A stretch of 64,000 nt of DNA. It comes from Bifidobacterium cuniculi (lineage in GTDB: Bacteria > Actinomycetota > Actinomycetes > Actinomycetales > Bifidobacteriaceae). The translations under genes and the position numbers were made by a program. The stretch lies in NCBI RefSeq assembly GCF_000741575.1, contig NZ_JGYV01000001.1:310001-374000 (forward strand), written 5' to 3'. Positions 17,137-25,694 of this stretch are shown in pieces. The notes beneath the pieces are model-generated. The model was not told the DNA's origin, ran no database searches, and worked only from the letters and a program-made list of their open reading frames with translations. How positions within the stretch are numbered: the first letter of the stretch is position 1; each line of letters starts with the position of its first letter.

Positions 17137-17544
17137 ATGGCTACTCAGATGCCTGAGGTCCAAGGCGGATTCGGCGACCTTCCGGAGCTTGTTTTCCCCG
17201 AGGGTGAGGCCCCGAAGGGCCTGAAGGTCGTGGAGCTGGTGGAAGGCAACGGGCCGATGGTGCGCCGTGGCGACACCGTGACGGTCAATTACCACGGTCA
17301 GGTATGGGGCAAGGACGAAGCCTTCGACTCCAGCTTCGAACGTCATCAGCCCGCAAGCTTCGGCATCGGTGTGGGCCAGGTCATCAAGGGCTGGGACCAG
17401 ACGGTGCCTGGACACAATGTCGGTTCACGCCTCCTGGTCTCCATCCCCCCGGAGTATGGGTATGGTTCGCGCGGTGTCCCGCAGGCCGGCATCGGCGGCG
17501 GTGATACGCTCGAATTCGTGATCGACATCATCTCGACACGTTGA
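17137..17544 (+). CDS. FKBP-type peptidyl-prolyl cis-trans isomerase
   Basis: 135 residues, a single FKBP domain with no signal peptide, hence cytoplasmic. Recognisable blocks: VVELVEGNGPMVRRGDTVTVNYHG, FDSSFERHQPASFGIGVGQVIKGWD, VPGHNVGSRLLVSIPPEYGYG and GDTLEFVIDI, covering the usual active-site aromatic residues (Y, F, W, Y). It catalyses proline isomerisation in protein folding. AAGGAGGAACT directly precedes the ATG. It is followed by a hairpin terminator and then greA. Confidence 0.95.
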   Translation: MATQMPEVQGGFGDLPELVFPEGEAPKGLKVVELVEGNGPMVRRGDTVTVNYHGQVWGKDEAFDSSFERHQPASFGIGVGQVIKGWDQTVPGHNVGSRLLVSIPPEYGYGSRGVPQAGIGGGDTLEFVIDIISTR

Positions 17545-17562
17545 ACCATGCGCCATGCGGAC

Positions 17563-17595
17563 CGGGGCGCCGAAGCAGTCGGCTTCGGTGCTCCG
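17563..17595 (+). terminator. Hairpin between FKBP gene and greA
   Basis: Fourteen-bp stem (17563-17576 with 17582-17595, two G-U pairs), five-base loop AGTCG, then TCTTGTTG. Reads as the FKBP terminator. Confidence 0.7.
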
Positions 17596-17669
17596 TCTTG
17601 TTGTGAAAGGGCGCAACGAACCAAGCAAGCGGCTGCCCCGCCCAGCCGCCATCAAGAAGGACGTGCATT

Positions 17670-18152
17670 ATGGCAGAAGAAGAAAAGACCATCCTGCTCA
17701 CCCAGGAGGCATATGACAAGCTCAAGGAGGAGCTGGCTTGGCGAGAGGGTGAATACCGTGACGAGATCACGGAGCGAATCGCCGCGGCCCGTGCCGAGGG
17801 CGACCTCTCGGAGAACGGCGGGTACCAGGCGGCTCGCGAGGAGCAGGGCAAGAACGAGGGACGTGTCAACGAACTCATCGTCAAGCTGCGCAACGCCAAG
17901 ATCCTCGAGGCGCCTGCGGCGGGTACGGTGGGCAACGGCTCGGTCGTCACGATTGACCTTGCCGGGCGTGACATGACCTACGTGCTCGGTTCGCGTGACA
18001 TCGCCGTGGCCACCGATTACGACGTCATCAGCCCTGAATCGCCCATTGGCGCAGCCATTCTCGGTGCCCACGAGGGGGACACCGTTTCCTATAAGGCTCC
18101 CAACGGCCGGGAGATCTCGGTGACCGTCAAGGAGGCGCGTCCCCTGCAGTGA
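17670..18152 (+). CDS. greA: Transcription elongation factor GreA
   Basis: 160 residues. The N-terminal antiparallel coiled coil (LTQEAYDKLKEELAW through NELIVKLRNAKIL) carries at its tip the acidic residues of GDLSENGGYQ that stimulate transcript cleavage by backtracked RNA polymerase; the C-terminal FKBP-like domain follows (VTIDLAG, SPIGAAILGAHEGDTV). AAGGACG lies upstream of the ATG. It converges on the hemolysin III-type gene across the 31-bp-arm palindrome. Confidence 0.97.
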   Translation: MAEEEKTILLTQEAYDKLKEELAWREGEYRDEITERIAAARAEGDLSENGGYQAAREEQGKNEGRVNELIVKLRNAKILEAPAAGTVGNGSVVTIDLAGRDMTYVLGSRDIAVATDYDVISPESPIGAAILGAHEGDTVSYKAPNGREISVTVKEARPLQ

Positions 18153-18160
18153 CCTGGTGG

Positions 18161-18233
18161 TCGGAACTGCTTGCATGCAAAAGCCCCGCACATCGACATG
18201 ACGTGCGGGGCTTTTGCATGCAAGCAGTTCCGA
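18161..18233. terminator. Long palindromic bidirectional terminator, greA / hemolysin III
   Basis: Perfect 31-bp arms (18161-18191 and 18203-18233) with an 11-nt loop. The core GCCCCGCAC/GTGCGGGGC is followed by TTTTGC on both strands, so each direction sees a U-run after the inner stem. The right arm ends exactly at the hemolysin III stop codon (18234-18236). Confidence 0.92.
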
Positions 18234-19118
18234 TCACCTCAGGTTCACGATCACCAGGTAGATCGCCACCATGTGGCATGCGTATCCTGCGATGGTGCCC
18301 AGATGGAATATCTCGTGGAAACCGAAGACCCGCGGCCAGGGATCCGGCTTGCGCGTCGCATACACGATGGCGCCGGCAATATAGCAGATGCCTCCGGCCA
18401 GGACCAGCCAGACCACGGCGGGACCGGCCGTCGGGGATTGCCAGAACAGCCCCATGAAGGCGACCCCGGAGACCCCGAAGATGATGTAGACGGCGACGTA
18501 GAGCCAGCGTGGCGCGTTGATCCATACCACGTGGATGATGAGAGCCACCGCGGTGCAGCTCCACATGCCGATGATGATCACCTGACGCCAGAAATCGTCC
18601 AAGGCGAAGGAAATCGGCGTATAGGTGCCCGCAATGAGCAGGAAGATGTTCATGTGGTCGATTCGGCGCAATACATCGGTGACCCTCGGCGACCAATCAC
18701 CCAGATGATAGGCGGCCGAATTGGCGAATAGCACCAACGAGGACGCCATGAAGACGGCGCATGCCCACTTGAGGCCCGTTCCATGGGCCAGGCAGATGAG
18801 CACGATGCCGGCAGCCAAGGCGAGTGGCGCGGACCCGGCGTGCAGCCATCCGCGCATGAGCGGCTTCTCGCGCCCATGTACATCCAGGCGTATCTTCCTG
18901 ACGCGCCCGGACCCGTGGCCGTCCTCGATGCCGGCGGCCTTCCTCTCGCCCTTGGCGAGGACCTTCCCCGCACGTTCCTCGGCCTTGGCCCGGATGGCAT
19001 CGGCCTTGGCCCGTGCCTGGGCGCGGACGGCCGCGGCCCTGCTTGCAAGTTCCTGCCGACGCACGCCATCCGCTGGCTGTTGCAGCTCGTCGTGTGCGCC
19101 CCCATGTGAGGTTTCCAT
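18234..19118 (-). CDS. Hemolysin III / PAQR-like membrane protein with Ala-rich N-terminus
   Basis: 294 residues. The C-terminal 210 residues form about seven transmembrane helices with hemolysin III/PAQR motifs: SAAYHLGDW, RRIDHMNIFLLIAGTYTP and FGFHEIFHLG, which contribute the His/Asp metal-site residues of this superfamily. Bacterial members are named hemolysin III, but their physiological role is unclear. The first 80 residues are unusual for the family: a charged Ala/Arg/Lys/Glu-rich helix (for example RAQARAKADAIRAKAEERAG), probably a cytoplasmic coiled coil. GGAGAAGGAAGC precedes the ATG. It is divergent from the PdtaS-type kinase. Confidence 0.85.
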   Translation of the reverse strand: METSHGGAHDELQQPADGVRRQELASRAAAVRAQARAKADAIRAKAEERAGKVLAKGERKAAGIEDGHGSGRVRKIRLDVHGREKPLMRGWLHAGSAPLALAAGIVLICLAHGTGLKWACAVFMASSLVLFANSAAYHLGDWSPRVTDVLRRIDHMNIFLLIAGTYTPISFALDDFWRQVIIIGMWSCTAVALIIHVVWINAPRWLYVAVYIIFGVSGVAFMGLFWQSPTAGPAVVWLVLAGGICYIAGAIVYATRKPDPWPRVFGFHEIFHLGTIAGYACHMVAIYLVIVNLR

Positions 19119-19196
19119 GCTTCCTTCTCCGAAGTTTGTTACGTTGACGTAGCTTACGCTACCGTAACTTCATGACATGATGATCGTCATGCCGCG

Positions 19197-19202
19197 TATG
19201 AT
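19197..19202 (+). promoter_or_regulatory. -10-like TATGAT, 6 nt before kinase start
   Basis: TATGAT then GTTCGC then ATG 19209; no Shine-Dalgarno. Upstream, 19134-19165, lie imperfect inverted repeats (GTTACG ... CGTAAC enclosing GTAGC-TTAC-GCTAC) in the divergent spacer, a possible operator. Confidence 0.45.
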
Positions 19203-19208
19203 GTTCGC

Positions 19209-20690
19209 ATGGCTGATTTTTCACAGATACTGGCAACCCGCCCTGATTTCGACGCCGCGGACCGTGAATGGCTGCACCACCTCGTAGCTGATTGGCAGGT
19301 GATTGCCGACCTGAGCTTTGCCGACCTGCTCCTGGTGCTCCAGCGGGGCGACGGCAGCTATGTGGTCGCGGAGCAGTGTCGCCCCTCTACGGTGATGAGC
19401 CTGCGCGTCGACGACATCGTCGGTACGGTGATCGGCGGCGGCGAGCTGGCGGAGGAAATGGATGCCGCCATGGCCACCGATGGGGTCTACCACGCGGCGC
19501 GTTTCCATGACGTTGACGGCTCCACCGTATGCAACGTGTATGCGCCCATCCGGCATGCGGGCAAGACCTTGGGGCTCGTAGTGAGGGAGACCAACCTGGC
19601 CACCCGCGAGTCCAACGGCAGGTACGAGTCGGAAAGCATCCTGGCCGGCAAGCAATTGTTCGCCATGATTCCCCGCGGACAGTTCCCGTACCATGACGCG
19701 GTCATGAACCAACGGCACAATGCACGTGTCTCGGACGGCTTCATCGTGCTCACCGTGGACGGTGACGTACTCTACGCATCCCCGAACGGCATCAGCTGTT
19801 TCCGCCGCCTGGGCATGATGGACCCCCTCGAGGGGGCCAACCTCAGCGAGGTGGGCACCGGCCTGCTGCACGAGAATGACAACGTCTCCGAAACGCTGCC
19901 GTTGGTGCTTCTGGGCAAGGCTGCAGTCGACTCCGAACTGGATGCCAACAAGTCGGCCGTGTCGATCCGCTCCTTGCCCCTCATGGATGCGGAAGGACGC
20001 ACCGGGGCAGTGGTCCTCTGCCGCGATGTCACTGAGCTGCGCCGTCGCGAAGTGGAATTGCAGACCAAGGACGCCACCATCTCGGAAATCCACCACCGGG
20101 TCAAGAACAACCTGCAGGCCGTGTCCGCATTGCTCCGGCTCCAGGCGCGCCGTACCGGCAGCGACGAGGTCAAGAAGGAGCTGCAGGAGGCCCAACGACG
20201 GGTGCAGACCATCGCCATGGTGCATGAGGGCCTGAGCCAGTCGGCCGACGACATCGTGGACTTCGACAAGGTGATCGCGAACCTGCTGCGCATGAGCGTG
20301 GACCTGGCGTCCATGAGCGAACAGCGGATCGGCATACACTTCGTAGGCAAATTCGGCATGATGCCCGCACAGGATGCCACGCCGCTGTCCCTGGTGCTCA
20401 CCGAACTGATCACGAACGCCGTCGAACATGGTTATGAGAACCGCAAGGAAGGTGAAATCACCGTGTCCGTCGCGAGGGAGGGCAACTGCCTGCATATCGT
20501 GGTGGAGGACGATGGCAACGGATTGGCGCACGAGGAGCATGACGGCATGGCACGCTCCTCGGGGTCTGGTCTGGGCACGCAAATCATCAATACCTTCGTG
20601 ACCAACGATTTCAACGGGCATGTGGCGTGGAAACCCGGCAGCAACGGTGGCACCCGCGTGGAATTGGACATCACGCTGCGGGCAGCCTGA
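19209..20690 (+). CDS. pdtaS: PdtaS-type sensor histidine kinase
   Basis: 493 residues, no membrane segment, so a cytosolic sensor. The N-terminal ~150 residues form a GAF-like domain and about 165-280 a PAS domain. The dimerisation domain carries the HisKA_2 signature EIHHRVKNNLQ with His295/His296, and the HATPase shows LTELITNAVEHGY and SGSGLGTQII. This matches mycobacterial PdtaS, whose partner is an ANTAR-type RNA-binding regulator. That partner is present here at 51557-52279. Start chosen at ATG 19209, 6 nt after TATGAT. Its last codons lie inside the 105-bp palindrome shared with the convergent WhiB gene. Confidence 0.88.
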   Translation: MADFSQILATRPDFDAADREWLHHLVADWQVIADLSFADLLLVLQRGDGSYVVAEQCRPSTVMSLRVDDIVGTVIGGGELAEEMDAAMATDGVYHAARFHDVDGSTVCNVYAPIRHAGKTLGLVVRETNLATRESNGRYESESILAGKQLFAMIPRGQFPYHDAVMNQRHNARVSDGFIVLTVDGDVLYASPNGISCFRRLGMMDPLEGANLSEVGTGLLHENDNVSETLPLVLLGKAAVDSELDANKSAVSIRSLPLMDAEGRTGAVVLCRDVTELRRREVELQTKDATISEIHHRVKNNLQAVSALLRLQARRTGSDEVKKELQEAQRRVQTIAMVHEGLSQSADDIVDFDKVIANLLRMSVDLASMSEQRIGIHFVGKFGMMPAQDATPLSLVLTELITNAVEHGYENRKEGEITVSVAREGNCLHIVVEDDGNGLAHEEHDGMARSSGSGLGTQIINTFVTNDFNGHVAWKPGSNGGTRVELDITLRAA

Positions 20691-20777
20691 GGGACGTCAT
20701 GCATGGGTGGGCCCCGGACGCCGAATCGGCGTCCGGGGCCCACCCATGCATGACGTCCCTCAGGCTGCCCGCAGCGT
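20673..20777. terminator. 105-bp perfect palindrome between kinase and WhiB genes
   Basis: Two perfect 52-bp arms around a single central A at 20725. The left arm includes the last 18 bases of the kinase gene with its stop; the right arm ends on the first base of the WhiB stop triplet as read on the plus strand. It should work as a bidirectional terminator but is far longer than needed. Confidence 0.9.
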
Positions 20778-21055
20778 CACAGCTGCATCTGCATGGACTG
20801 GGAACGGCGCGCCCGCATGGCGCGACGCTTCAATGCGCGGCGCTCATCCTCGCTCAAGCCGCCCCAGACGCCATAATCCTGGTTGGTGTCCAGTGCACAC
20901 TTGAGGCAGGCGTCGATGACCTTGCACGTGCGGCAGACGGCCTTTGCCTCCTCGATTTGCTGGTAGGCGGCGCCAGTGTTGCCAACCGGGAAAAACAGCT
21001 CGGGATCCTTGTCGCGGCAAGCGGCCTTGGCACGCCAGTCGAATGCACTGCTCAT
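20777..21055 (-). CDS. WhiB-family iron-sulfur transcription regulator
   Basis: 92 residues. The four cluster ligands are Cys13, Cys41, Cys44 and Cys50 (C-Xn-C-X2-C-X5-C), with an additional Cys53, followed by the GVWGG turn and a basic C-terminus (RRALKRRAMRARR) for DNA or sigma-factor contact. WhiB proteins bind a redox- or NO-sensitive [4Fe-4S] cluster and act with the principal sigma factor. Length and sequence around YGVWGG resemble WhiB1/WblE. GGAACC precedes ATG. It lies 70 bp downstream of the EccC-like gene in the same direction; the spacer has an imperfect inverted repeat (GTTGC ... GCAAC). Confidence 0.93.
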   Translation of the reverse strand: MSSAFDWRAKAACRDKDPELFFPVGNTGAAYQQIEEAKAVCRTCKVIDACLKCALDTNQDYGVWGGLSEDERRALKRRAMRARRSQSMQMQL

Positions 21056-21125
21056 GGTGGTGGGTTCCTTTGTGTCGAGAACGGAGGTGCTACGTTGCTC
21101 ATGCTATGCAACTTCCGGATTTTTT

Positions 21126-22820
21126 TCAAGGGTTTTGTGCAGATTCCCACCTTTCGGGCCCCGGGACGCCGTCTGGTCCCTGCCTTATGCACTGCAGAGG
21201 ACTGGCTTGGTCCCCATTGAGCAGGATGCCACGCCCCGGTATCCGGTAATCCTCCGAGGACAGTGCGGCAAGCACCCTTGCGGGGATGCCGTTGCCGAGG
21301 TCGACGCTGCGATCCCCTGTAGGGAAGACCAATCGCATGGCACAATGCTCGGGCACTCGCAGCCGACGGCCCGACTGCAGCGTGAAGATCGTCCAGGCGC
21401 GATGATCCGCCAAGCGGTCACGGAAGGCGATGGCTTCCGCATCCATCGCCAGTGGGTCGAGCAGCCGGTCGGCATCGGCGACGCAGGCCACATCCAAGCC
21501 TGCACGATGCGCTTGCTCATCCAGTGCTTGCAGGACCTCATGGACACCATGGGTGCGCGAGCCGATGAGCGCGAGATTGCCCATCGAAGAATCAATCCAG
21601 GCCGGATCGTAGGCTACGCCGTCGTCGGACAACCCCAAGGGAAGACAACCCCGAGGCGGCGGACCCAATGACACCGTGTCCACGCTGCAGGGCAATGGCG
21701 GAGTGAACAGGAGTCCATCGCGTTCCCTGCCGAACAGGATGTGGCAGGTCTCGATGTGCGCGATGGTCGCCTCAAGGTCCCTGGGTCTGGCGCAGCGCAT
21801 CAGGACAGGCTGCTCGTCATGGAGCACGAAAGCCAGGCCGGGTGCCGCTGCGGGGAGCCGAGCAGCCTCCTGGGACCCGATCATCTCCTGTGATTGCAGG
21901 CCGTCCCGCACCCGAAGGCATATCCTGCAGTTGATGTTCGCCTTCATGGAGGCGCTGATCTGTCCCAAGGGGTTCTGCGTGCACGCAATGAGGTGCATTC
22001 CCAGCGAACGGCCCAGGGATGCGATGCGCACCAATCGGTCCATGTAGTCGGGAAGCTGCTCATGGACCATGTGGAATTCATCGACCACGATGACCAGACG
22101 TGGGGGCGCCTGGGCACTCTCCATGAGGTCGGGGCAGCGCAGGGACGCGGCAAGACGTTCACGATGCGTCAGTTCACGTTCCAAGGCCAGCAAGGCGCGC
22201 GTGGCGTAGGGAAGGTCGAGGTCATTGACACAACCCCGCACATGAGGGAGCGCGGCAAGCGAGTCCAAGGCGGCCCCTCCCTTGAAATCCAGGAGTACGA
22301 ACTGCATGCGCCAAGGCGGGAGCGTCGCAGCCAGTGCCAGGCACCAGTCCTGCAGGAGGATCGATTTGCCCGAGCCGGTCGTCCCTGCGACCATGGCATG
22401 GGGGCCTTGCTGTGCCAAGTCAAGGCATGCGGTGGCGCCTGACTGCCCCAGGCCGATGGGCACGGAACAGGACCCGCCGGCCGTCAGCCATCGATGGGCG
22501 ATGGTGCGGAAAGGAAGGGAATCGGCAGTCAGGTCCAGGAGGTCCTCCAACGAGCTGCTTGCAAGGCGTGCTTGGCTGCCGGCGGGGGACGGTGGCTCGG
22601 ATTGCGACATGCCGAAAGGATGGGATGGGCGATCCCGTCCGGATGCCAGGGCCGCCGCGGTCCCGACGCATCCCGCGCCGACCATGAGGGCGAACACCCA
22701 TTGGCGGTTGGCCATGAGTATGACCAACATGATGCCCTGCGCCGCGACCGGCATGATGCGCGCACATCGTCGCAGGATGGCGCTGCGCCGTGCCATGCCG
22801 CGCTGATTGGTCTCTTCCAT
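21126..22820 (-). CDS. FtsK/EccC-like membrane ATPase with degenerate second ATPase domain
   Basis: 564 residues from ATG 22820. Two closely spaced transmembrane helices (about 23-60) are followed by an FtsK/SpoIIIE-type motor with Walker A AGTTGSGKS (about 145-153), VLLDFKGGAA, and Walker B LVIVVDEF (about 242-249). The DFKGG-LAALPHVRG-NDLD run and the CTQNPLGQIS-NINCRICLRV segment resemble EccC/EssC of type VII secretion more than chromosome-translocating FtsK. A second ATPase-like region starts GNLALIGSRTHGVHE, with the Walker A lysine lost. There is no gamma domain and no WXG100 partner in this window. ATG 22820 has CATGCT six bases before it; a longer form from 22889 is possible. Substrate unknown. 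Confidence 0.72.
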   Translation of the reverse strand: MEETNQRGMARRSAILRRCARIMPVAAQGIMLVILMANRQWVFALMVGAGCVGTAAALASGRDRPSHPFGMSQSEPPSPAGSQARLASSSLEDLLDLTADSLPFRTIAHRWLTAGGSCSVPIGLGQSGATACLDLAQQGPHAMVAGTTGSGKSILLQDWCLALAATLPPWRMQFVLLDFKGGAALDSLAALPHVRGCVNDLDLPYATRALLALERELTHRERLAASLRCPDLMESAQAPPRLVIVVDEFHMVHEQLPDYMDRLVRIASLGRSLGMHLIACTQNPLGQISASMKANINCRICLRVRDGLQSQEMIGSQEAARLPAAAPGLAFVLHDEQPVLMRCARPRDLEATIAHIETCHILFGRERDGLLFTPPLPCSVDTVSLGPPPRGCLPLGLSDDGVAYDPAWIDSSMGNLALIGSRTHGVHEVLQALDEQAHRAGLDVACVADADRLLDPLAMDAEAIAFRDRLADHRAWTIFTLQSGRRLRVPEHCAMRLVFPTGDRSVDLGNGIPARVLAALSSEDYRIPGRGILLNGDQASPLQCIRQGPDGVPGPERWESAQNP

Positions 22821-22826
22821 GGATCC

Positions 22827-22832
22827 AGCATG
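22827..22832 (-). promoter_or_regulatory. -10-like CATGCT, 6 nt before EccC-like start
   Basis: On the minus strand CATGCT, GGATCC, ATG 22820. A weak match; supports the shorter start only modestly. Confidence 0.25.
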
Positions 22833-22918
22833 ACAGGACTGCGGGGAAGGCACAAGTGCCGGGGGTTGCTGTGGTCGGGCGTCTGGCATTACGCCCAGGG
22901 CATCCTCGGGGACTGCCG

Positions 22919-24121
22919 TTACAGTTCGGATGCCGACCCCACGGTCCCCGCGGCATGCGTACCGTCATTGAGTTGGTCGAACAGCTCGAGGTTGCGGTCA
23001 TTGTCCAGAAGCACACACGAACCGACGCCGTCGACGACATAGCCCGGGTCGCTCCAATACAGGGAACCCGTGATGCCTTGGTCACCTGAAGCGTCACGGA
23101 ATGCCAGCAGCATGTGCACCAACGTCATGGGATTGGTCGCCTCGTCCACGGTCACGGCGTCCAGGGCGGCGTCGCCCACGTTCCTCAGCTTGCTGAAGTT
23201 GAGCAAGGTGGAAGGGGACAACGCCTTCTTCGCGATGGCGCCGATGACCTGCTGCTGGCGTTCGCTGCGGCCGAAATCTCCCTTGGGATCCGAATACCTC
23301 ATCCGGGAGAACGCAAGGGCGGTCTTGCCGTCGGCCACATGGCAGCCGGCGGTCCAATGGAGTTCCGATTTCTCGTCATCGACGTCAGCGTCATAGCACA
23401 GCTCCACGCCGCCCAGCGCATCGACGACCTTGGTCAGTCCCCCGAAGGTCATCTTCACCACATGGTCGACGCGATGCCCGGTGATGTCCTCGACCTGCTC
23501 GACCAGCGCCTGGCGGCCATACTCCTGCATGGCCGCATTGATCTTGAGGTAATTGCCATTGATTTCCAGCAGGGAATCACGGGGGATGGAGATGAGCGAA
23601 CTGGGACCGTGCTTGGGTTTCGTAAGCACCAGGATGGTGTCGGTACGCTCGCCGGGGGTGTCGTCACCCGTGGTCCCGTCACGTTCGTCGGACCCCAGGA
23701 GGAGCCACGTGGTGGCGGACGAGGCAGCGGGACCGCCGGCAGGGATCCATTCCTCACGGTGCAACCCGCTGTCGACCCAGTGCCACAGTCCAGCCACCGT
23801 ACACCCCAGTGCCAGTGCCAACACCACGAGGACGGCAATGACCCTGTTGCGGATGCGGTGCGGACGGACCGCCTTGGTACGCTGCCGTGCCGGGGACGGT
23901 GCACTCCCCGCAGGCTGCCGTGGGGCGCGTGGTGCGGGGGAAGCCGACGCCGGAGCCGACGCGGTACCGGCATGGCGTGTGCCTCCCGACGCCGACCGTC
24001 CCTGCTTCGGCGCGAAGCTGGGCGGTGTCGATGCCGACGGCTGGGGAGTCGCGTCGGCATCTGCCCGTGAATGGCGTGGGGCAAAACTCGGTGGTGTCCC
24101 GCTGCCGTCGTCGTAGCTCAT
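22919..24121 (-). CDS. LytR-CpsA-Psr family protein (first)
   Basis: 400 residues. The cytoplasmic N-terminus (about 90 residues) is Pro/Ala/Ser-rich with a repeated PPSFAP motif, followed by one transmembrane helix (about 93-114) and an extracellular LCP domain. Family motifs: LLLGSDERDG, SIPRDSLLEI and FSRMRYSDPKGDFGRSERQQQ, which supply the Asp and Arg residues that bind the polyprenyl pyrophosphate head. LCP enzymes transfer glycopolymers from lipid carriers to peptidoglycan. It lies 25 bp downstream of a second LCP gene in the same direction, so the two are probably co-transcribed. Confidence 0.92.
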   Translation of the reverse strand: MSYDDGSGTPPSFAPRHSRADADATPQPSASTPPSFAPKQGRSASGGTRHAGTASAPASASPAPRAPRQPAGSAPSPARQRTKAVRPHRIRNRVIAVLVVLALALGCTVAGLWHWVDSGLHREEWIPAGGPAASSATTWLLLGSDERDGTTGDDTPGERTDTILVLTKPKHGPSSLISIPRDSLLEINGNYLKINAAMQEYGRQALVEQVEDITGHRVDHVVKMTFGGLTKVVDALGGVELCYDADVDDEKSELHWTAGCHVADGKTALAFSRMRYSDPKGDFGRSERQQQVIGAIAKKALSPSTLLNFSKLRNVGDAALDAVTVDEATNPMTLVHMLLAFRDASGDQGITGSLYWSDPGYVVDGVGSCVLLDNDRNLELFDQLNDGTHAAGTVGSASEL

Positions 24122-24146
24122 CGTCGTCCTTCGTGTATGTCGGTGG

Positions 24147-25595
24147 TCAGTCCTGCTTGTTCGGCTGCACGGCGCATACCGTGTTGTTGAGGTAGTCATC
24201 CGCAATGCCGATGTACTGGCCGGTGTCCTGGTCCTTGATGGTGCCGTTCTCCGGATCGACGATGCCATTGGTGTTCGGGTCCACCAATGTGCCGTCAGGC
24301 ATTGTGATCAGCCCCGTGACGGGATCGACGGTAGGGGTCGGCGTCGAGGAGGGGGCGGGAGAGGATTCCTCCGACGAGGACCCCTCCGGTGTCGGTTCGG
24401 GCTCCTGGGAAGCGGATTCGGAAGGAGAGGCACTGGCGGTCGAGCCGTTGCCCTGCGCCTCCTCCTGGTCCGAGGAATCGTCTCCGTACAGCGGCTTGTC
24501 CTCCTGGAATTTCTTCCACACCTCCTTGGCGCTGTCGGCCCAAACCACGCGATTGGGATCGAAGGGCGCCTGGATGATGGGGACGGTCTGCGCATAGATG
24601 TGGGAGAACTGCAGGTTGCGCAGGCTGAAGGCCAGGCCCATGAGCGCATTCGTGTTGGCCATGCCGTCGCTGATGTTGAGCGAGTTCAGCGCTGCGATTG
24701 CCAGCTGGTACAACTGCGAGGTCTGGGTGAACAGGTTCTTGGAAATCGCTTCGCGGAAAATCGATTTGATGAGGTACTGCTGTCTCGTGGTCCTCATGAT
24801 GTCCGAACCGTCGGTCCCCGTTCCCTTGCGCATGCGCGCATAGTTCGTCGCCTGCCGTCCGTCGAGATGCTGCATGCCCTTCTTGAGGTCCAGCTCGGTG
24901 TTGGCATCGACGGTGTCCACGGGGATGCACACGTCCACGCCGCCCAGGGCGTCGATCATGTCGGTCAGCCCCTTGAAGTCGACCACGATGAAGTTGGAGA
25001 TGTGCAGTCCGGTGAGCGCATTGACCGCGTTGACGGTGCAGCTGGCCGCACTCGACAGGTCGCCGCCCTCCTGGTATGCCGTACTGAAGATGGTGTTGAA
25101 CATGATGCCGTACTGTGCGGGGACGGTGCCCTTCGACGTGCGGCAGCTAGGGACATCGACGATGGAATCCCGGGGGATGGAGACGATGTTGATGAATTGG
25201 CGGTTCGGACCGATCTCCACGACCATGGTGGTGTCCGCATTATGCAATCCGATATCCGCCTCGGTCCCCCCGGACAAGGCTGCATTGTCGCCGTCACGGG
25301 TGTCCTGTCCGATGACCACGAAGGAGATGGCCTTGCCTGAGTTGGGATCGAGCACTTCGTCCTCGCCGCCTTCCACCAGGCTTTCGACACGGTTGGTCTG
25401 CACCACGCCGTTGATGTTGAGCCATGTGGCGTAAGCTGCAGCACCGCCGAATGCGAGGACCGCGATGACGATGCAGGCCACCAGGCGCAGTATCCGGTGC
25501 CGAATGCGGTAGGCGACTGCGCTGTGGTGGGGATGCATGCGCATCGACCCGCCCAGATAGGTCGGTTGCTCATTCCTGTCGATATGGGAAGCCAA
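24147..25595 (-). CDS. LytR-CpsA-Psr family protein (second) with repeat-rich C-terminus
   Basis: About 482 residues if translation begins at TTG 25595, which has AAAGG six bases upstream; ATG at 25544 is the alternative. One transmembrane helix (RLVACIVIAVLAFGGAAAYA), then an LCP domain with VVIGQDTRDGD, SIPRDSIVDV and NYARMRKGTGTDGSDIMRTTRQQ. The last 120 residues depart from the family: a Ser/Glu/Pro-rich linker, then three or four short repeats of the type VDPxTGxI, VDPNTNGIV, DPENGTI and DQDTGQYI, ending with CAV near the terminus. The tail is extracytoplasmic and could mediate wall contact (inference). Confidence 0.88.
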   Translation of the reverse strand: MASHIDRNEQPTYLGGSMRMHPHHSAVAYRIRHRILRLVACIVIAVLAFGGAAAYATWLNINGVVQTNRVESLVEGGEDEVLDPNSGKAISFVVIGQDTRDGDNAALSGGTEADIGLHNADTTMVVEIGPNRQFINIVSIPRDSIVDVPSCRTSKGTVPAQYGIMFNTIFSTAYQEGGDLSSAASCTVNAVNALTGLHISNFIVVDFKGLTDMIDALGGVDVCIPVDTVDANTELDLKKGMQHLDGRQATNYARMRKGTGTDGSDIMRTTRQQYLIKSIFREAISKNLFTQTSQLYQLAIAALNSLNISDGMANTNALMGLAFSLRNLQFSHIYAQTVPIIQAPFDPNRVVWADSAKEVWKKFQEDKPLYGDDSSDQEEAQGNGSTASASPSESASQEPEPTPEGSSSEESSPAPSSTPTPTVDPVTGLITMPDGTLVDPNTNGIVDPENGTIKDQDTGQYIGIADDYLNNTVCAVQPNKQD

Positions 25596-25694
25596 AACGT
25601 GCCTTTCGTTGTCTGCCTCCGCACATGGCGTCAACCACAAGACGCAGGGAAGCTTGGCGTATCACCACTCGGATTCTACCCGTGGACATATGAG

